From assembly GCA_012517765.1 (NCBI GenBank), contig JAAYUI010000019.1, positions 1-64,000 on the forward strand: a stretch of 64,000 nucleotides of DNA, given 5' to 3'. The first letter of the stretch is position 1. Every line of letters begins with the position of its first letter. The notes under the pieces are model-generated. The model had not been told where the DNA came from, searched no databases, and saw only the letters and a list, made by a program, of their open reading frames with translations. Source of the stretch: Caldisericales bacterium. GTDB lineage: Bacteria > Caldisericota > Caldisericia > JAAYUI01. This document shows positions 1-9,498 of this stretch, piece after piece. Both the position numbers and the translations under genes were made by a program.

Positions 1-141
1 GAAGTTTCATGGTGTTGGCAAACACACATTCCATCTTCATCTGAAAGAGTGTCAGTGGAGATTCAACTTGAAGAATGACGACATTTATACTATATTATTG
101 AAGGAGTTCAGGGGCAGTCCGATTAGCTAGTCTAAACCCTA
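1..141 (+). mobile_element. 3' end of an IS1595-family insertion sequence (transposase C-terminus)
   Basis: The frame from base 2 to the TAG at 128-130 is open and encodes about 42 residues containing KHTFHLHLKECQWRFN followed by a short tail. This HxFxLHLKExxWRFN pattern is what I know from the C-terminus of IS1595/IS1016-type DDE transposases. The rest of the element lies left of the window. The element probably ends within the next 10-20 bases, around 131-145, just before the truncated hydrolase frame. I cannot see the other end, so the terminal inverted repeat and target duplication cannot be defined. Confidence 0.7.
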
Positions 142-148
142 CAAATAT

Positions 149-2501
149 ATGGAAGAATCCTATGTCAGCTTCAACACGGGAGATGAATTTTATAGCTGGG
201 CAAACGACAACATGCTTCAGGTAAAAACCTGGCCGAGTTTCTCAAAAGATGACGTGAAGGAGATAGCAGATTTTTCGTTTGTGCCGCAAGGGGAATCCAA
301 AGAAATTCTTGGCAACAAACCAAAACCTGCCGCATCAGTATGTGTTGTGAAAGATGGGGACACATTATTCAAGGCAGGTTATGGTTCCACAAGTGCAGAC
401 AAGAATGTTCCTGTTGATCCCGATAAAACAATATTCAAAGTGGCTTCGGTTTCAAAAATTTTTTACTGCTCTTGCCGTTATAAAGCTCGTCGAAGAGGGT
501 AAACTCGATCTCCAGGAAGACGTCAACACATACCTCAAAAAGACTGGCATTGTCATTCCTGATTATCCAGTCGGCAGCAATATTGAGCCAGAAACCAAGG
601 AACTTGTTCTGAAATACCTGAGTGACAGTGAACCCAAAGAAAACGCCCCAGAGATAAATTTGCAAGAAACATCAAAAATCCAGATCAGAATTGTGCATGG
701 AACAGAAGATAAATGGGAAGGATTTTTTAAACATGACCTGCTCGAAGTTTATGAAAAAGTTGCAAAAAGCGATGGCAGGGCAGCTCTCCAAACTACAGCG
801 TCACAAACACCAAAACAGGCAGTTGTGGAATTTATAAACAAAGATTTTCCAGACCAGTGGATCGTGTTTGAGGAAGAAAAAGGAAACAAAAATACTCCAT
901 CACCAACTGAATTCCGGATTGTTGCCAGAGTAATCAAAACCAGAAATGGCTACGAATACATAGAGAACAGACAAACGGTCAGACCCACTCCATATATAAC
1001 GCTGGCCCAGCTCCTGACCCACACACCAGGGCTAGAAAAGAAATTGACGACAATACTCACAAAGAATGCCGACAAAATACCGACCCTTCCTGAATATTTC
1101 AAGCAAAATCCGCCAAACCACATAATGGATTCCGGCAAACTTTATGATTATTCAAACTATGGAATCGCGCTTGCCGGCCTCATTATTGAAGAGGTTTCCG
1201 GAATGCCATTTGAAGAATACGTCAAGAAAAACGTTTTTGAAAAATTAGGCATGAACTATACCACCTTTGAGCAGCCGATCCCTGATGGACTCCAAAAAAA
1301 CTATGCAAAGCCAAGGGAATGGAAATCCGAAGGCTACTACGATACCAAGAATGAATTTAAAGAATTCGATCCTTATTACTTCAATGACCCACCAGCAGAT
1401 GCAATGGTAACAACAGCCGGCGATATGGGAAAATTCCTTGGAGACCTTTTTAAATATGAAAAATTCTTCTCCGAAGACTCCGCTTACCTGTTTACAAGCA
1501 TTGCGTTTGAGCAAGATGCCGTTTTCTACCCAAAACATACATTGGCATTCGAAGTAACACAGCATGATTACAAAGAACCGTTCCCGGTCCTCGACAAACA
1601 AGGCGGGGCACTGGGAGTAGGCAGCCGTCTTGTGGTATTGCCAAAACAAAAAATTGGACTCTTTGCCGCAGAAGCTGGATCAAATACATGCCATGGTTTT
1701 ATTCATCAATTACTGCAAAAAATATGGCCACCGGCAAGCGAGGACGATGCTAAAAACGAAAACATACAAGAAACAAAGGTTGATAACCCCTCAAGATACA
1801 CTGGATACTACTCGAACATGTGGTATGTCCAGAAAAATTCTTTTGCAAAATTGGGTATTATTATCTTTCATGATTTATATCACTTCATTTACAACAAGGA
1901 TGGTTACATAAGCATCAACGAGTGGGAATATGTGCCTGTAGGAAAAGATTTGTTCAAATCCAGACTTGGTGACTCATATATAAAATTTGTTACAGACGGA
2001 AACAATCAAATCAGCCACGCCCAAATTTTTGGCCAAGCCCTTGAAAGGATCGACTGGTTCGCAAGCCCGACACCAAATCTTGTCTTTATCATAATATTCC
2101 TTCTTATCGTCTTGTCGACAATAGTCTCATTTATCTTTGGTGCTCTGCTCAGAAAATTCGATAAAACAAAGCAAACAAAGTTCGATAAACTGGCAAGGTG
2201 GGGCCAGCTTGTTACAGCACTGCTTTACGTGAGCTTTCTGGTTGTTGTGGCCATTATCTTCTGGGGAACAAACATGATAGATTATGGCTTCGGGATACCA
2301 CTTTACATGAAATCAGCTGTCCTGCTTCCCATGATTGGCGCGCTAATGACTGTTGCATTGGCCTATTTCACCGTTATGCTTTGGGTGAAAAAATACTGGA
2401 GCATGGCTTCCAGGATATTCTATACTGTGGCTACATTCGTTTATGTGCTAATGGTCCCATGGATGATATACTGGAACCTGTTTAATCTTATAACTGCCTA
2501 G
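149..2501 (+). pseudogene. Serine hydrolase (beta-lactamase/PBP4-like, class C fold), 5'-truncated and frameshifted, with C-terminal membrane domain
   Basis: Two overlapping frames make one protein: 149-502 carries the N-terminal part and 354-2501 the rest. They join at an A5T6 run (454-464): removing one T gives the continuous motif ASVSKIFTALAVIK, which holds the catalytic SxxK. The YxN motif follows as YDYSNYGIALAG, and GVGSRLVVLP marks the last core strand. An insert of about 150 residues separates the SxxK helix from ITLAQLLTHT-like TLAQLLTHTPG. The last 170 residues hold about four membrane helices. The N-terminus lacks a signal peptide and starts right beside the insertion-sequence end, so it was probably cut by that insertion. 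The frameshift could be real, a sequencing error in a homopolymer, or corrected by slippage. The family cleaves or transacylates D-Ala peptides or esters; the substrate here is unknown. Confidence 0.75.
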
Positions 2502-2510
2502 AGTAACAAA

Positions 2511-3074
2511 CTATTTTTTGGAACTCTCGGCAAACTTGTGCTTGCAATAGGCAACTGGGACGCCGTCAATCTTCCAGTAGTCGAACACCTTTACGATTTC
2601 AAACTCCGATCCTTTTGCCCAGTCAGTGCGCAAGTGCCTTGATTCAAATGTTGCATTGAACTTTGAGAGATACAGCCTGTAGTCTGCCACCAGCTTGTTG
2701 TATGTTCTGGTGTCTGAGTAGGCGATAATTGCAGAATATATGGTATTTCTTCTGCCAATATCGGGGTCAGGGAAAGTCTCATCATCAAGGTATTTTTCGA
2801 CAGGTACGCCAACAATAAAGGCCTCTATGGTCTTTTTTCTCCTGAAGGCAACTGGGATTGTTTTGGGATAATTGAAATATTGGGAAACATTTGCAGCATT
2901 GAGCGAGACTATCGAGTGCGTGGAAACACGCAGTACAGAATCAAAATCCTTCTGCGAAAGCACTTTGGTAAGTTCTATCCTGCAATCTCCTTCAAGCAAA
3001 TTGATCAGTTCGTATTCTAAAGGCACAACCAGATTATAGCAGAAATCGCAAAATCTTGACTTGCCACCAAACAA
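2511..3074 (-). CDS. Hypothetical protein, 187 aa
   Basis: I do not recognise this protein. It has no signal peptide or membrane segment. A CxxC pair (CDFC) lies near residues 9-12, and the rest is a mixed, charged, soluble-looking sequence with several aromatic residues in the C-terminal half (FDYWKIDGVPVAYCKHK). The assigned start is TTG at 3074; no Shine-Dalgarno is visible, so the start is uncertain. It converges on the broken serine hydrolase with a 9-base gap and diverges from smpB, whose promoter lies at 3056-3083 and so overlaps the 5' end of this frame if the TTG is right. Codon use resembles the neighbours, which argues for a real gene. Confidence 0.6.
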   Translation of the reverse strand: MFGGKSRFCDFCYNLVVPLEYELINLLEGDCRIELTKVLSQKDFDSVLRVSTHSIVSLNAANVSQYFNYPKTIPVAFRRKKTIEAFIVGVPVEKYLDDETFPDPDIGRRNTIYSAIIAYSDTRTYNKLVADYRLYLSKFNATFESRHLRTDWAKGSEFEIVKVFDYWKIDGVPVAYCKHKFAESSKK

Positions 3075-3083
3075 AGATAGAAT
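3056..3083 (+). promoter_or_regulatory. smpB promoter, leaderless
   Basis: TTGACT (3056-3061), 16-base spacer, TAGAAT (3078-3083), then eight bases to the smpB ATG at 3092. Transcription would begin at or within two bases of the start codon, and there is no Shine-Dalgarno. Inferred from consensus only. Confidence 0.55.
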
Positions 3084-3091
3084 TGATCTAA

Positions 3092-3550
3092 ATGATCAAG
3101 ACAGGGACCATTTCCACAAACAACAAAGCAAGGCACCTGTATAAGCTCGAAGATGAAATAGAGGCAGGGATTGTGTTAAATGGCGATGAAGTCAAATCGC
3201 TGCGAATGGGCCATTGTGACCTCAAAGATTCATTTGTCGAGGTTGTAAACGGCCAGGCCTACGTTATTGACATGAACATCCCACAATATGCAATGTCTCA
3301 TCTGGGCAGCAATCCAAAGAGAAAAAGAAAACTTCTTCTTCATAAACTGCAAATCAGGAGGCTCGCAGCAAAAACACTCCAGGGTGGATACACCTGCGTG
3401 CCCATTTCGATTTATTTCAACGACAAGGGTTTTGTCAAAATCAGGATAGCAATTGCGCATGGCAAAAAATTATTTGAGCACAAAGATCAGATAATCAGGA
3501 GAGACAACGAAAGGGAACTCTCCAGGGCAATAAAACAAAGGGAGACATGA
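3092..3550 (+). CDS. smpB: SsrA-binding protein SmpB
   Basis: SmpB binds tmRNA and delivers it to stalled ribosomes for trans-translation. The 152 residues match the family's usual length. Visible signatures are the N-terminal NNKARHLY and LEDEIEAGIVLNGDEVKSLR (beta-barrel core), then the NPKRKRKLLLHK basic segment and the C-terminal basic tail around IRRDNERELSRAIK that enters the decoding centre. It is the first gene of a tight operon: its last bases overlap the amidase start (ATGA). The promoter places transcription start almost on the ATG, so the message looks leaderless. The tmRNA gene itself is not in this window. Confidence 0.97.
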   Translation: MIKTGTISTNNKARHLYKLEDEIEAGIVLNGDEVKSLRMGHCDLKDSFVEVVNGQAYVIDMNIPQYAMSHLGSNPKRKRKLLLHKLQIRRLAAKTLQGGYTCVPISIYFNDKGFVKIRIAIAHGKKLFEHKDQIIRRDNERELSRAIKQRET

Positions 3551-6500
3551 ACAAAAAAACAATTTTGTTTTTGCTAGCTTTCTGCATCTTTTTTGGTTCC
3601 CTGCCCTATGTCCAATCGAAAACCATAGTCAAGATATACCAGGCAACCAACATAAGGATGTCGCCGTCGGTTGATGCGAAAGTGCTCGCAAGAATACAGC
3701 CACCAAAAGACCTTACTGTCATTTCCGAAACGAAAGACAAATCTGGCAAGGTATGGTTTAAAGTCGAGGCTTCGCCAGGCAAAAAAGGCTTTGTGGCATC
3801 ATGGGTGGTCAAAGTCCAGAGGACAGGCACCGAGGAAAAAATTGACGGCCAGGTTGCTGTCATAGACCCCAATTCTAGCATTATAAACTTGAGATCATCC
3901 CCAAATACGTCTTCGAGCGTGGCCTTACAAATAAAGACAAAAACAGAATTGCCAATCGTTGCCAAAACAAAGGGCGACGATGAAAAAGACTGGTACAAAC
4001 TTTCGTTGGGAAACGGCCGTTTCGGCTGGATCGGCGCAGGGCTGATTGATGAAATCAAATCCCCCCAGGTAGCAAAGGAAGAAGTCAAAAACCTTACAAT
4101 AATCATTGATCCACTCACAAACCTTAGGTCCGGACCATCAACAAAATCCCCCGTTGTCAACAGGACAACGTCAACCATCAGGCCATCAGTTGTGGCCAAA
4201 TCAAAAGACGCAGATGGCAAAATCTGGTACGAGATTGTTCTTCCCACAGGGACCCACGCATGGGTGAGATCAGATCTCGCCAAGACAGCAACACCAATAC
4301 TTGAAGAATCGACTTCAACACAAAAGGGCATCATATCAAAGAACGTAAACATAAGGAAAGACGCTGGCCTGAACTTTGCCAAAGTCCATACGACAAAGTC
4401 ACAGATTGTGGTGCAAATACTATCAAAAAAATCTGACGTAAACGGGAAGATGTGGTTGAAAGTTCAAGGAGATTTTGGGGTTGGCTGGGTCCTTGGATCA
4501 ATGGTCGAAACAACATCTTCAAGCCCGTTTGATATTGTGGCGGCAAAAGCGCAACTAAGGCTTGCCCCAAGCCAAGGCGGAAAATTGCTTGGCGTTGTCC
4601 CACGGGAAAGCAAGTGCACAATATCGGGTTCTGCGCTCAACTCGGATGGCGGAACGTGGTATCTCCTGACAACCCAGCAGGGGGAGACAGGATGGGTAAC
4701 AAACACAAAAGTAAAAACTTCCGGCTCTGTTGACCTGCCACCCGCAAACCTTCTCGGGCTCACGGTTGAGCTCCAAAAAGAATCGACACTGGCATCGTTC
4801 CCATCAGGAAGTGGCGGCCCAAAGATTTTTGCCGGCGGAAAAGGCAAGGTTGAGTCCGTAGCGCAAAGGGAAGGCGGCAGGCTTTACTACAGGATACTCT
4901 CAGGCAATCAGGCGGGATGGGTGTCTTCGGAGGATACAAAAAGGCACACACAACCACAGCCGGTCAAACCGGTCGATGTCGGTGAGATCCAGTGGGCAAA
5001 ACGCGGCGATGTCCTCAAATTTACAATCCCTATTTCATCCAAGCCAAACTCGCTGAACATCAAGAGTTACAATGACAATCCAAGAATACAGCTATTTCTA
5101 GATAATTCACTCTACACTGGCGACCTGGAGCCGATTGTTGTTGATTCAACGCTGGTTTCAAGGGTGGGTGTCGAACAGAAATCTGTTTCACCACCAACAG
5201 TGCTGGTTGTTTTCCAGTTAAACAAACCCTGTGATTACCACCTCTCTCCATTAAACCCGACATCAACCGAGCTGGTGCTGGAGATCTTTGAAAAAGTCGA
5301 GTCAAACCAGATGAGGATTGAGATTCAGGGTAGGCCCGTTCACGCAAGTGACCCACCAATACTGCTTGACAACAAGGTCATGGTGCCTCTTGGCGCACTG
5401 GCTTCCCACCTCGGTTACATCATCTCCTGGGATGACAAAGAAAACAGGGCCGAAATGAGCGTTGAGCCCAAAAGACCCTTTGTCTTCTCTTTTACAAATC
5501 TCAAGCCGTCCATGCATGTCGTTGATGGCCAAAACTCATTCTACAAAACAATAGCACCGGCCCCAAGGATTGTGGGAAGCGCTTTCTATGTTCCGATTGA
5601 ACCGGTAGCGCCAATGCTTGGCTTCTCATACATGTACTCGCCAGTGCAAAACAAGGTCTACCTCGACCCTGTCATCGACAAGCTGGAAATTGGGGGGTGC
5701 CTCGACACAAGCAAGGCATGCTCGACTCTGTCAACCCAGGTTTCATTCTTCACTGACTTTGATGTCACCGAACTTCCCGATGGAAGATCAAAGATAACCC
5801 TGAACAACTGTGTTCTTGGGGAAAACGCATTAAGCGGGATTGATGCCAAAAAAGTCTCTGTAGATTTTGACCCAAGGACCAATGCAACCCCCCCAAAGGT
5901 AACGATCCTGATAACAAAAAAATCCACAGAAGAGATAGGCTATGGTGAGGCAAGGGGCCCAAACAAGCTCATTTTTACTCTCAAGGAGAAAAACAAATCA
6001 GGACTCAATGGAAAAACCATTATAATTGACCCCGGCCATGGCACCTTTAATGAAGACGGTTCATACGATGTCGGATGCAGCGGCATGATGGGCACTTATG
6101 AGTCCGAGGTGAACCTCCAGACAGCATTCGAGCTCGGGAAAATGCTCTCTTCCCAGGGAGCAACTGTCATATACACCAGAACAGAGGAGAGAAACATAAA
6201 AACCCCAGATCTCGAAGGAAGGGCAAATCTTGCGAATTCCTCCGGTGCCGACATGTTTATCTCAATCCACTTCAATGCCGCAAGGGACCCTGATGCCCAG
6301 GGGACAGAAACCTACTATTACACGGACTTGGGCAGGCGCCTTGCGGAAAAAATCCACAAGAACGTCCTCTCCAAGATTGGTTTTGAGGACAGGGGAATCA
6401 AAAAACGTGGTTTTTATGTGTGCCGCGAAATAGTATCAATTCCATCGATCCTCATCGAGCCACTGTTCCTGAGCAACAAAAAAGGCGAGGGCTGGATAAG

Positions 6501-6576
6501 GGAAGAGGTAAACGTTAAAAAGCTTGCAGAGGGAATACAGCTTGGCATCAAAGAATTCTTCCAGGAGCCAATATGA
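3547..6576 (+). CDS. Secreted N-acetylmuramoyl-L-alanine amidase with six SH3b domains
   Basis: This 1009-residue protein would cleave the amide bond between MurNAc and the stem peptide outside the membrane. Residues 1-25 form a signal peptide (lysines, then ILFLLAFCIFFGSLPYV). About six bacterial SH3 repeats follow to about residue 475, each with an NIRMSP/NLRSSP/NLRSGP/NIRKDA-type opening and a GWV-type close; they likely bind wall glycan. Next come an AMIN-like region, a copper-amine-oxidase-N-like segment (VMVPLGALASHLGYIISWDD) and a second beta-rich region. The Amidase_3 catalytic domain occupies roughly the last 190 residues, with the zinc ligands in IIIDPGHGT, TYESEVNL and FISIHFNAA and the catalytic Glu in SILIEPLFLS. 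It overlaps smpB (ATGA) and rph, an unusual placement for a wall hydrolase. Confidence 0.93.
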   Translation: MNKKTILFLLAFCIFFGSLPYVQSKTIVKIYQATNIRMSPSVDAKVLARIQPPKDLTVISETKDKSGKVWFKVEASPGKKGFVASWVVKVQRTGTEEKIDGQVAVIDPNSSIINLRSSPNTSSSVALQIKTKTELPIVAKTKGDDEKDWYKLSLGNGRFGWIGAGLIDEIKSPQVAKEEVKNLTIIIDPLTNLRSGPSTKSPVVNRTTSTIRPSVVAKSKDADGKIWYEIVLPTGTHAWVRSDLAKTATPILEESTSTQKGIISKNVNIRKDAGLNFAKVHTTKSQIVVQILSKKSDVNGKMWLKVQGDFGVGWVLGSMVETTSSSPFDIVAAKAQLRLAPSQGGKLLGVVPRESKCTISGSALNSDGGTWYLLTTQQGETGWVTNTKVKTSGSVDLPPANLLGLTVELQKESTLASFPSGSGGPKIFAGGKGKVESVAQREGGRLYYRILSGNQAGWVSSEDTKRHTQPQPVKPVDVGEIQWAKRGDVLKFTIPISSKPNSLNIKSYNDNPRIQLFLDNSLYTGDLEPIVVDSTLVSRVGVEQKSVSPPTVLVVFQLNKPCDYHLSPLNPTSTELVLEIFEKVESNQMRIEIQGRPVHASDPPILLDNKVMVPLGALASHLGYIISWDDKENRAEMSVEPKRPFVFSFTNLKPSMHVVDGQNSFYKTIAPAPRIVGSAFYVPIEPVAPMLGFSYMYSPVQNKVYLDPVIDKLEIGGCLDTSKACSTLSTQVSFFTDFDVTELPDGRSKITLNNCVLGENALSGIDAKKVSVDFDPRTNATPPKVTILITKKSTEEIGYGEARGPNKLIFTLKEKNKSGLNGKTIIIDPGHGTFNEDGSYDVGCSGMMGTYESEVNLQTAFELGKMLSSQGATVIYTRTEERNIKTPDLEGRANLANSSGADMFISIHFNAARDPDAQGTETYYYTDLGRRLAEKIHKNVLSKIGFEDRGIKKRGFYVCREIVSIPSILIEPLFLSNKKGEGWIREEVNVKKLAEGIQLGIKEFFQEPI

Positions 6577-7274
6577 GAATAGACAACAGAGACAACGACC
6601 AGTTAAGACCAGTAAAAATTGAACCAAACTACATGAAATACGCCGAAGGATCGGCACTTGTTGTTTGGGGTGAGACAAAAGTAATCTGCACGGCATCATG
6701 GGAACCAAGAGTCCCCAACTGGCTCAAGGAACTTGGCCAGGGGTGGGTCACGGCAGAATACTCGATGATTCCAAGGTGCTCCCCCCAGAGGATCCAGCGG
6801 GACATAAACAAAAAGGCCTCGCGCTCGGTGGAAATCCAAAGATTGATTGGAAGGTCACTGCGCTCCGTTGTTGACTTGCAGCAGCTGGGCGAAAATTCAA
6901 TAACAATCGATTGCGATGTAATCCAGGCTGATGGCGGGACAAGGGTCGCCTCGATAGTTGGCGGATTTGTTTCACTCGTTCTTGCCCTAAGAAACATCGG
7001 GCTCAAGAAAATGCCAATCAAAGACTATCTCGGCGCAGTCTCGCTGGGCATAATCGACAGCGAACTGAGGCTCGACCTGAACTATGAAGAAGACAGCAGG
7101 GCCCAGGTGGACATGAATTTTGTGATGGATTCGGCACAAAAAATAGCCGAAGTTCAGGCAACCGCAGAAATCTCGACGTTCCCGTTCGACACATTCAACA
7201 AGATGCTTGAACTAGGGAAAAAGGGTGTAAACGAAATCATCGAGCTCGAAAAAAAGATACTCGGCCCACTGTAA
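6573..7274 (+). CDS. rph: Ribonuclease PH
   Basis: RNase PH trims tRNA 3' ends by phosphorolysis. At 233 residues it is the usual size. It shows the family opening RIDNRDNDQLRPVKIEPNY, the core GWVTAEYSMIPRCSPQR and the phosphate-site region SRSVEIQRLIGRSLR, followed by the DCDVIQADGGTR motif. The start overlaps the amidase stop by four bases and the stop overlaps the rdgB ATG, so it is translationally coupled on both sides. The rph-rdgB pairing is common in bacteria, which supports both calls. Confidence 0.97.
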   Translation: MRIDNRDNDQLRPVKIEPNYMKYAEGSALVVWGETKVICTASWEPRVPNWLKELGQGWVTAEYSMIPRCSPQRIQRDINKKASRSVEIQRLIGRSLRSVVDLQQLGENSITIDCDVIQADGGTRVASIVGGFVSLVLALRNIGLKKMPIKDYLGAVSLGIIDSELRLDLNYEEDSRAQVDMNFVMDSAQKIAEVQATAEISTFPFDTFNKMLELGKKGVNEIIELEKKILGPL

Positions 7275-7855
7275 TGAAAATTCTTTTTGCAACATCGAAT
7301 CCTGGCAAATTGAGAGAAGCACAGGCAATATTGACGAAAGTGGAGCTTGTGCTGACATCTGACTATAAAGTGGAAATGCCGGAGGAAACTGGCTCCACAT
7401 TCGAGGAAAACGCAAGGCTGAAATCCGAGGCAGGATTTACCCAGACAGGGATACCAACACTTGCCGAAGATTCGGGCCTCGTTGTGGAGGCACTGGATGG
7501 AAGGCCAGGCATATATTCAGCCAGGTACGCTGGCGGTCCGGAGGCCAACAACATCAGGGTCCTGAAGGAAATGGAAGGCGTGGCAAACAGAAGGGCAAAA
7601 TTTGTATGCGTGGCCTCCTACACCGATCAAAACGGCACGCGCACCTTCACAGGTGAGCTGAAAGGCGAAATTGCCACCACCCCAAAAGGATCAAATGGTT
7701 TTGGCTACGATCCGATATTTATTTTTGACGGGGAAAAAACGACTGCGGAAATTACACCTGAAGAAAAGGACGGGATATCCCATCGCGGGAAAGCCCTAAA
7801 GGCCTTTCAGGACTGGTTCATTTCACAAGCCAGCGGGGAACCCACTCCTCGGTAG
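7274..7855 (+). CDS. rdgB: XTP/dITP diphosphatase (RdgB/HAM1 family)
   Basis: This enzyme hydrolyses non-canonical purine nucleoside triphosphates (XTP, dITP) to monophosphates and keeps them out of DNA and RNA. The 193 residues carry the family signatures: ILFATSNPGKLREA at the N-terminus, TFEENARLKS and the metal-site region TLAEDSGLVVEALDGRPG with SARYAGG, then GFGYDPIFI and ISHRGKALKAF near the C-terminus. The ATG overlaps the rph stop. The last 38 bases overlap the 3' end of queH on the other strand, so the two messages are mutually antisense there. Confidence 0.96.
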   Translation: MKILFATSNPGKLREAQAILTKVELVLTSDYKVEMPEETGSTFEENARLKSEAGFTQTGIPTLAEDSGLVVEALDGRPGIYSARYAGGPEANNIRVLKEMEGVANRRAKFVCVASYTDQNGTRTFTGELKGEIATTPKGSNGFGYDPIFIFDGEKTTAEITPEEKDGISHRGKALKAFQDWFISQASGEPTPR

Positions 7856-8399
7856 GGCCTGATTTTTGCCTTTTCATCTCTGATTTTCTCTTGGCAAGCC
7901 ACTTTGACTCTTCAAGGCTCTCCAGGCAAGCACAGTATTTTTGTCTATAAATCCCAAGCTCTTTGGCCTGTTGCTGTGAATCTTTGTAAAATGGCCTCAA
8001 GTCTTCGTAAACAAAACCTTCAAGCCCTGACCCGACCTGCTTTATCAATTCATGCTTCTGGTACGGAGAGATGAGCAGGGATGTCGAAAAAAACTCCAGT
8101 CCAAACCTTTGCGCTGCCAGTTTTGCCCTTTCAAGTCTGACAGAGTAGCAGGAAAAACACCTGTCCTGACCTCGCTTGTGGGAATAATCCGGATGATCTT
8201 CAACTATTGGAGTGAGCATTTTTGACTGGCAAACAACCAGAAAAGCATCAAGTCTTCTTTTTCGCTCGTCTGATGGTTCAATGTTCGGATTGAAAAAATA
8301 CGGCACGACCTTGTAACCAAGCTGGACAAAACGGTCAATCGAGGCAGTGGCACAGGGGCCACAACAGCAGTGGAGAAGAAGACTAGAAGAGGAAATCAT
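7818..8399 (-). CDS. queH: Epoxyqueuosine reductase QueH
   Basis: QueH (formerly DUF208) reduces epoxyqueuosine to queuosine in tRNA wobble positions and replaces cobalamin-dependent QueG. The protein has LLLHCCCGPCAT near its N-terminus, a paired cysteine cluster in DRCFSCYSVRLERA, and KYCACLESL near the end; these cysteines bind the iron-sulfur cluster. YFFNPNIEPSDERKRR is also typical. I place the start at the ATG at 8399, giving 193 residues; a GTG at 8423 in the same frame is the alternative. Either start lies inside the end of ruvB, so the two genes are cotranscribed and coupled. Confidence 0.93.
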   Translation of the reverse strand: MISSSSLLLHCCCGPCATASIDRFVQLGYKVVPYFFNPNIEPSDERKRRLDAFLVVCQSKMLTPIVEDHPDYSHKRGQDRCFSCYSVRLERAKLAAQRFGLEFFSTSLLISPYQKHELIKQVGSGLEGFVYEDLRPFYKDSQQQAKELGIYRQKYCACLESLEESKWLAKRKSEMKRQKSGPTEEWVPRWLVK

Positions 8400-9420
8400 C
8401 TTTGACTCTTGGCTTGAGTCCACATGCTAGATAACCTTTTTCCAGAACAACTCTTCCCCTTGGCGTTCTTTCGATCATGCCCTCCTGGAGCAGATATGGT
8501 TCGATAACATCTTCTACCGAGTCCCTGTCTTCCCCAAGAATGGCGGCCATTGTTTCCAGGCCGACCGGCCCGCCAGAAAAACGCTCTATGATCGTTTCGA
8601 GAAGCCTCCTGTCCATCTTGTCCAGGCCATAATCATTGACTTCAAGGGCCTTGAACGTCTCAAGCAAAACCTCTTTGCCAATGACGTTTGTTCCTGAAAC
8701 AACAGCAAAGTCCCTCGCTCTCCTGAGGAGCCTCAGGACAATCCTCGGTGTTCCCCTTGCCCTTTTGGCCAGAAGATGGGCAAGCTCCTTGTCAATTTCA
8801 ACGCCAAGGGCTTTTGAGGCCCTTTTTGCGACTTCTGCCAGCTCTGGGGGGGTGTAATACTCAAGCCTCTCGATGATGCCAAATCTGTCTCTTAAAGGGG
8901 AGCTCAGGAGGCTTATCCTGGTTGTGGCACCAATGAGCGTAAATCTGTTCAGCGGGAGGGTTATCGTTCTTGCCGAGGGGCCTTTACCAAGGACAATGTC
9001 AAACCTGAAATCTTCCATGGCGGAGTAGAATGTTTCTTCAATCTGGGGGTTCATCCTGTGGATTTCGTCCACAAAGAGGATGTCACCCTCCGACAAGCCC
9101 GTCAGGATGGCCGCCACATCGCCTGCTCTCTCCAGCGCCTTGCCGGTTGTTCTCTTAAGTGAAACTCCGAGTTCAGAGGCCACGATGACGGCAAGAGTGG
9201 TCTTTCCAAGGCCTGGTGGCCCATATAAAAGGATGTGGTCGAGTATTCCCTCGCCCTTGCCAAGCTTTTTTGGATCCCTGGTTTTGGCGGCCTCAAGGAA
9301 AGTCTGAAGGTTCTTCTTGACCCTTTCCTGCCCGATGAATTGCGAAAGCCTGGACGGCCTTAATGATACCTCGTCCGAATCTTCCTGAGCAATATTGGGG
9401 TCGATTATTCTGTCTTCCAC
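8383..9420 (-). CDS. ruvB: Holliday junction branch migration ATPase RuvB
   Basis: RuvB is the hexameric motor that drives branch migration of Holliday junctions with RuvA. The 345 residues contain the N-terminal SLRPSRLSQFIGQ, the Walker A GPPGLGKTTLA, Walker B ILFVDEIHRM, the sensor GATTRISLLSSPLRDRFG and the C-terminal winged helix ending in TPRGRVVLEKGY. The start is a GTG at 9420. A TATACT -10 box ends nine bases upstream, so the mRNA is likely leaderless. queH follows with overlap. ruvA and ruvC are not in the window. Confidence 0.97.
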   Translation of the reverse strand: MEDRIIDPNIAQEDSDEVSLRPSRLSQFIGQERVKKNLQTFLEAAKTRDPKKLGKGEGILDHILLYGPPGLGKTTLAVIVASELGVSLKRTTGKALERAGDVAAILTGLSEGDILFVDEIHRMNPQIEETFYSAMEDFRFDIVLGKGPSARTITLPLNRFTLIGATTRISLLSSPLRDRFGIIERLEYYTPPELAEVAKRASKALGVEIDKELAHLLAKRARGTPRIVLRLLRRARDFAVVSGTNVIGKEVLLETFKALEVNDYGLDKMDRRLLETIIERFSGGPVGLETMAAILGEDRDSVEDVIEPYLLQEGMIERTPRGRVVLEKGYLACGLKPRVKDDFLF

Positions 9421-9429
9421 TTCATAAAA

Positions 9430-9458
9430 AGTATATTTTTATAAACATTGCCTTTCAA
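9430..9458 (-). promoter_or_regulatory. ruvB promoter, leaderless
   Basis: On the minus strand: TTGAAA (9458-9453), 17-base spacer, TATACT (9435-9430), nine bases to the GTG at 9420. It is back-to-back with the nadA promoter; the two -35 boxes are five bases apart. Confidence 0.5.
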
Positions 9459-9463
9459 GACTG

Positions 9464-9491
9464 TTGAAAATCAGATCAAATGTATTAAATT
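9464..9491 (+). promoter_or_regulatory. nadA promoter, leaderless
   Basis: TTGAAA (9464-9469), 16-base spacer, TAAATT (9486-9491), seven bases to the ATG at 9499. This placement argues against the upstream in-frame TTG at 9448 as the start of nadA. Confidence 0.45.
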
Positions 9492-9498
9492 CGAGTCA

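Noticed and set aside
3606-4382. 258-residue frame antisense to the amidase
   Set aside because: Codon-bias shadow over the SH3b repeats; no start signals.
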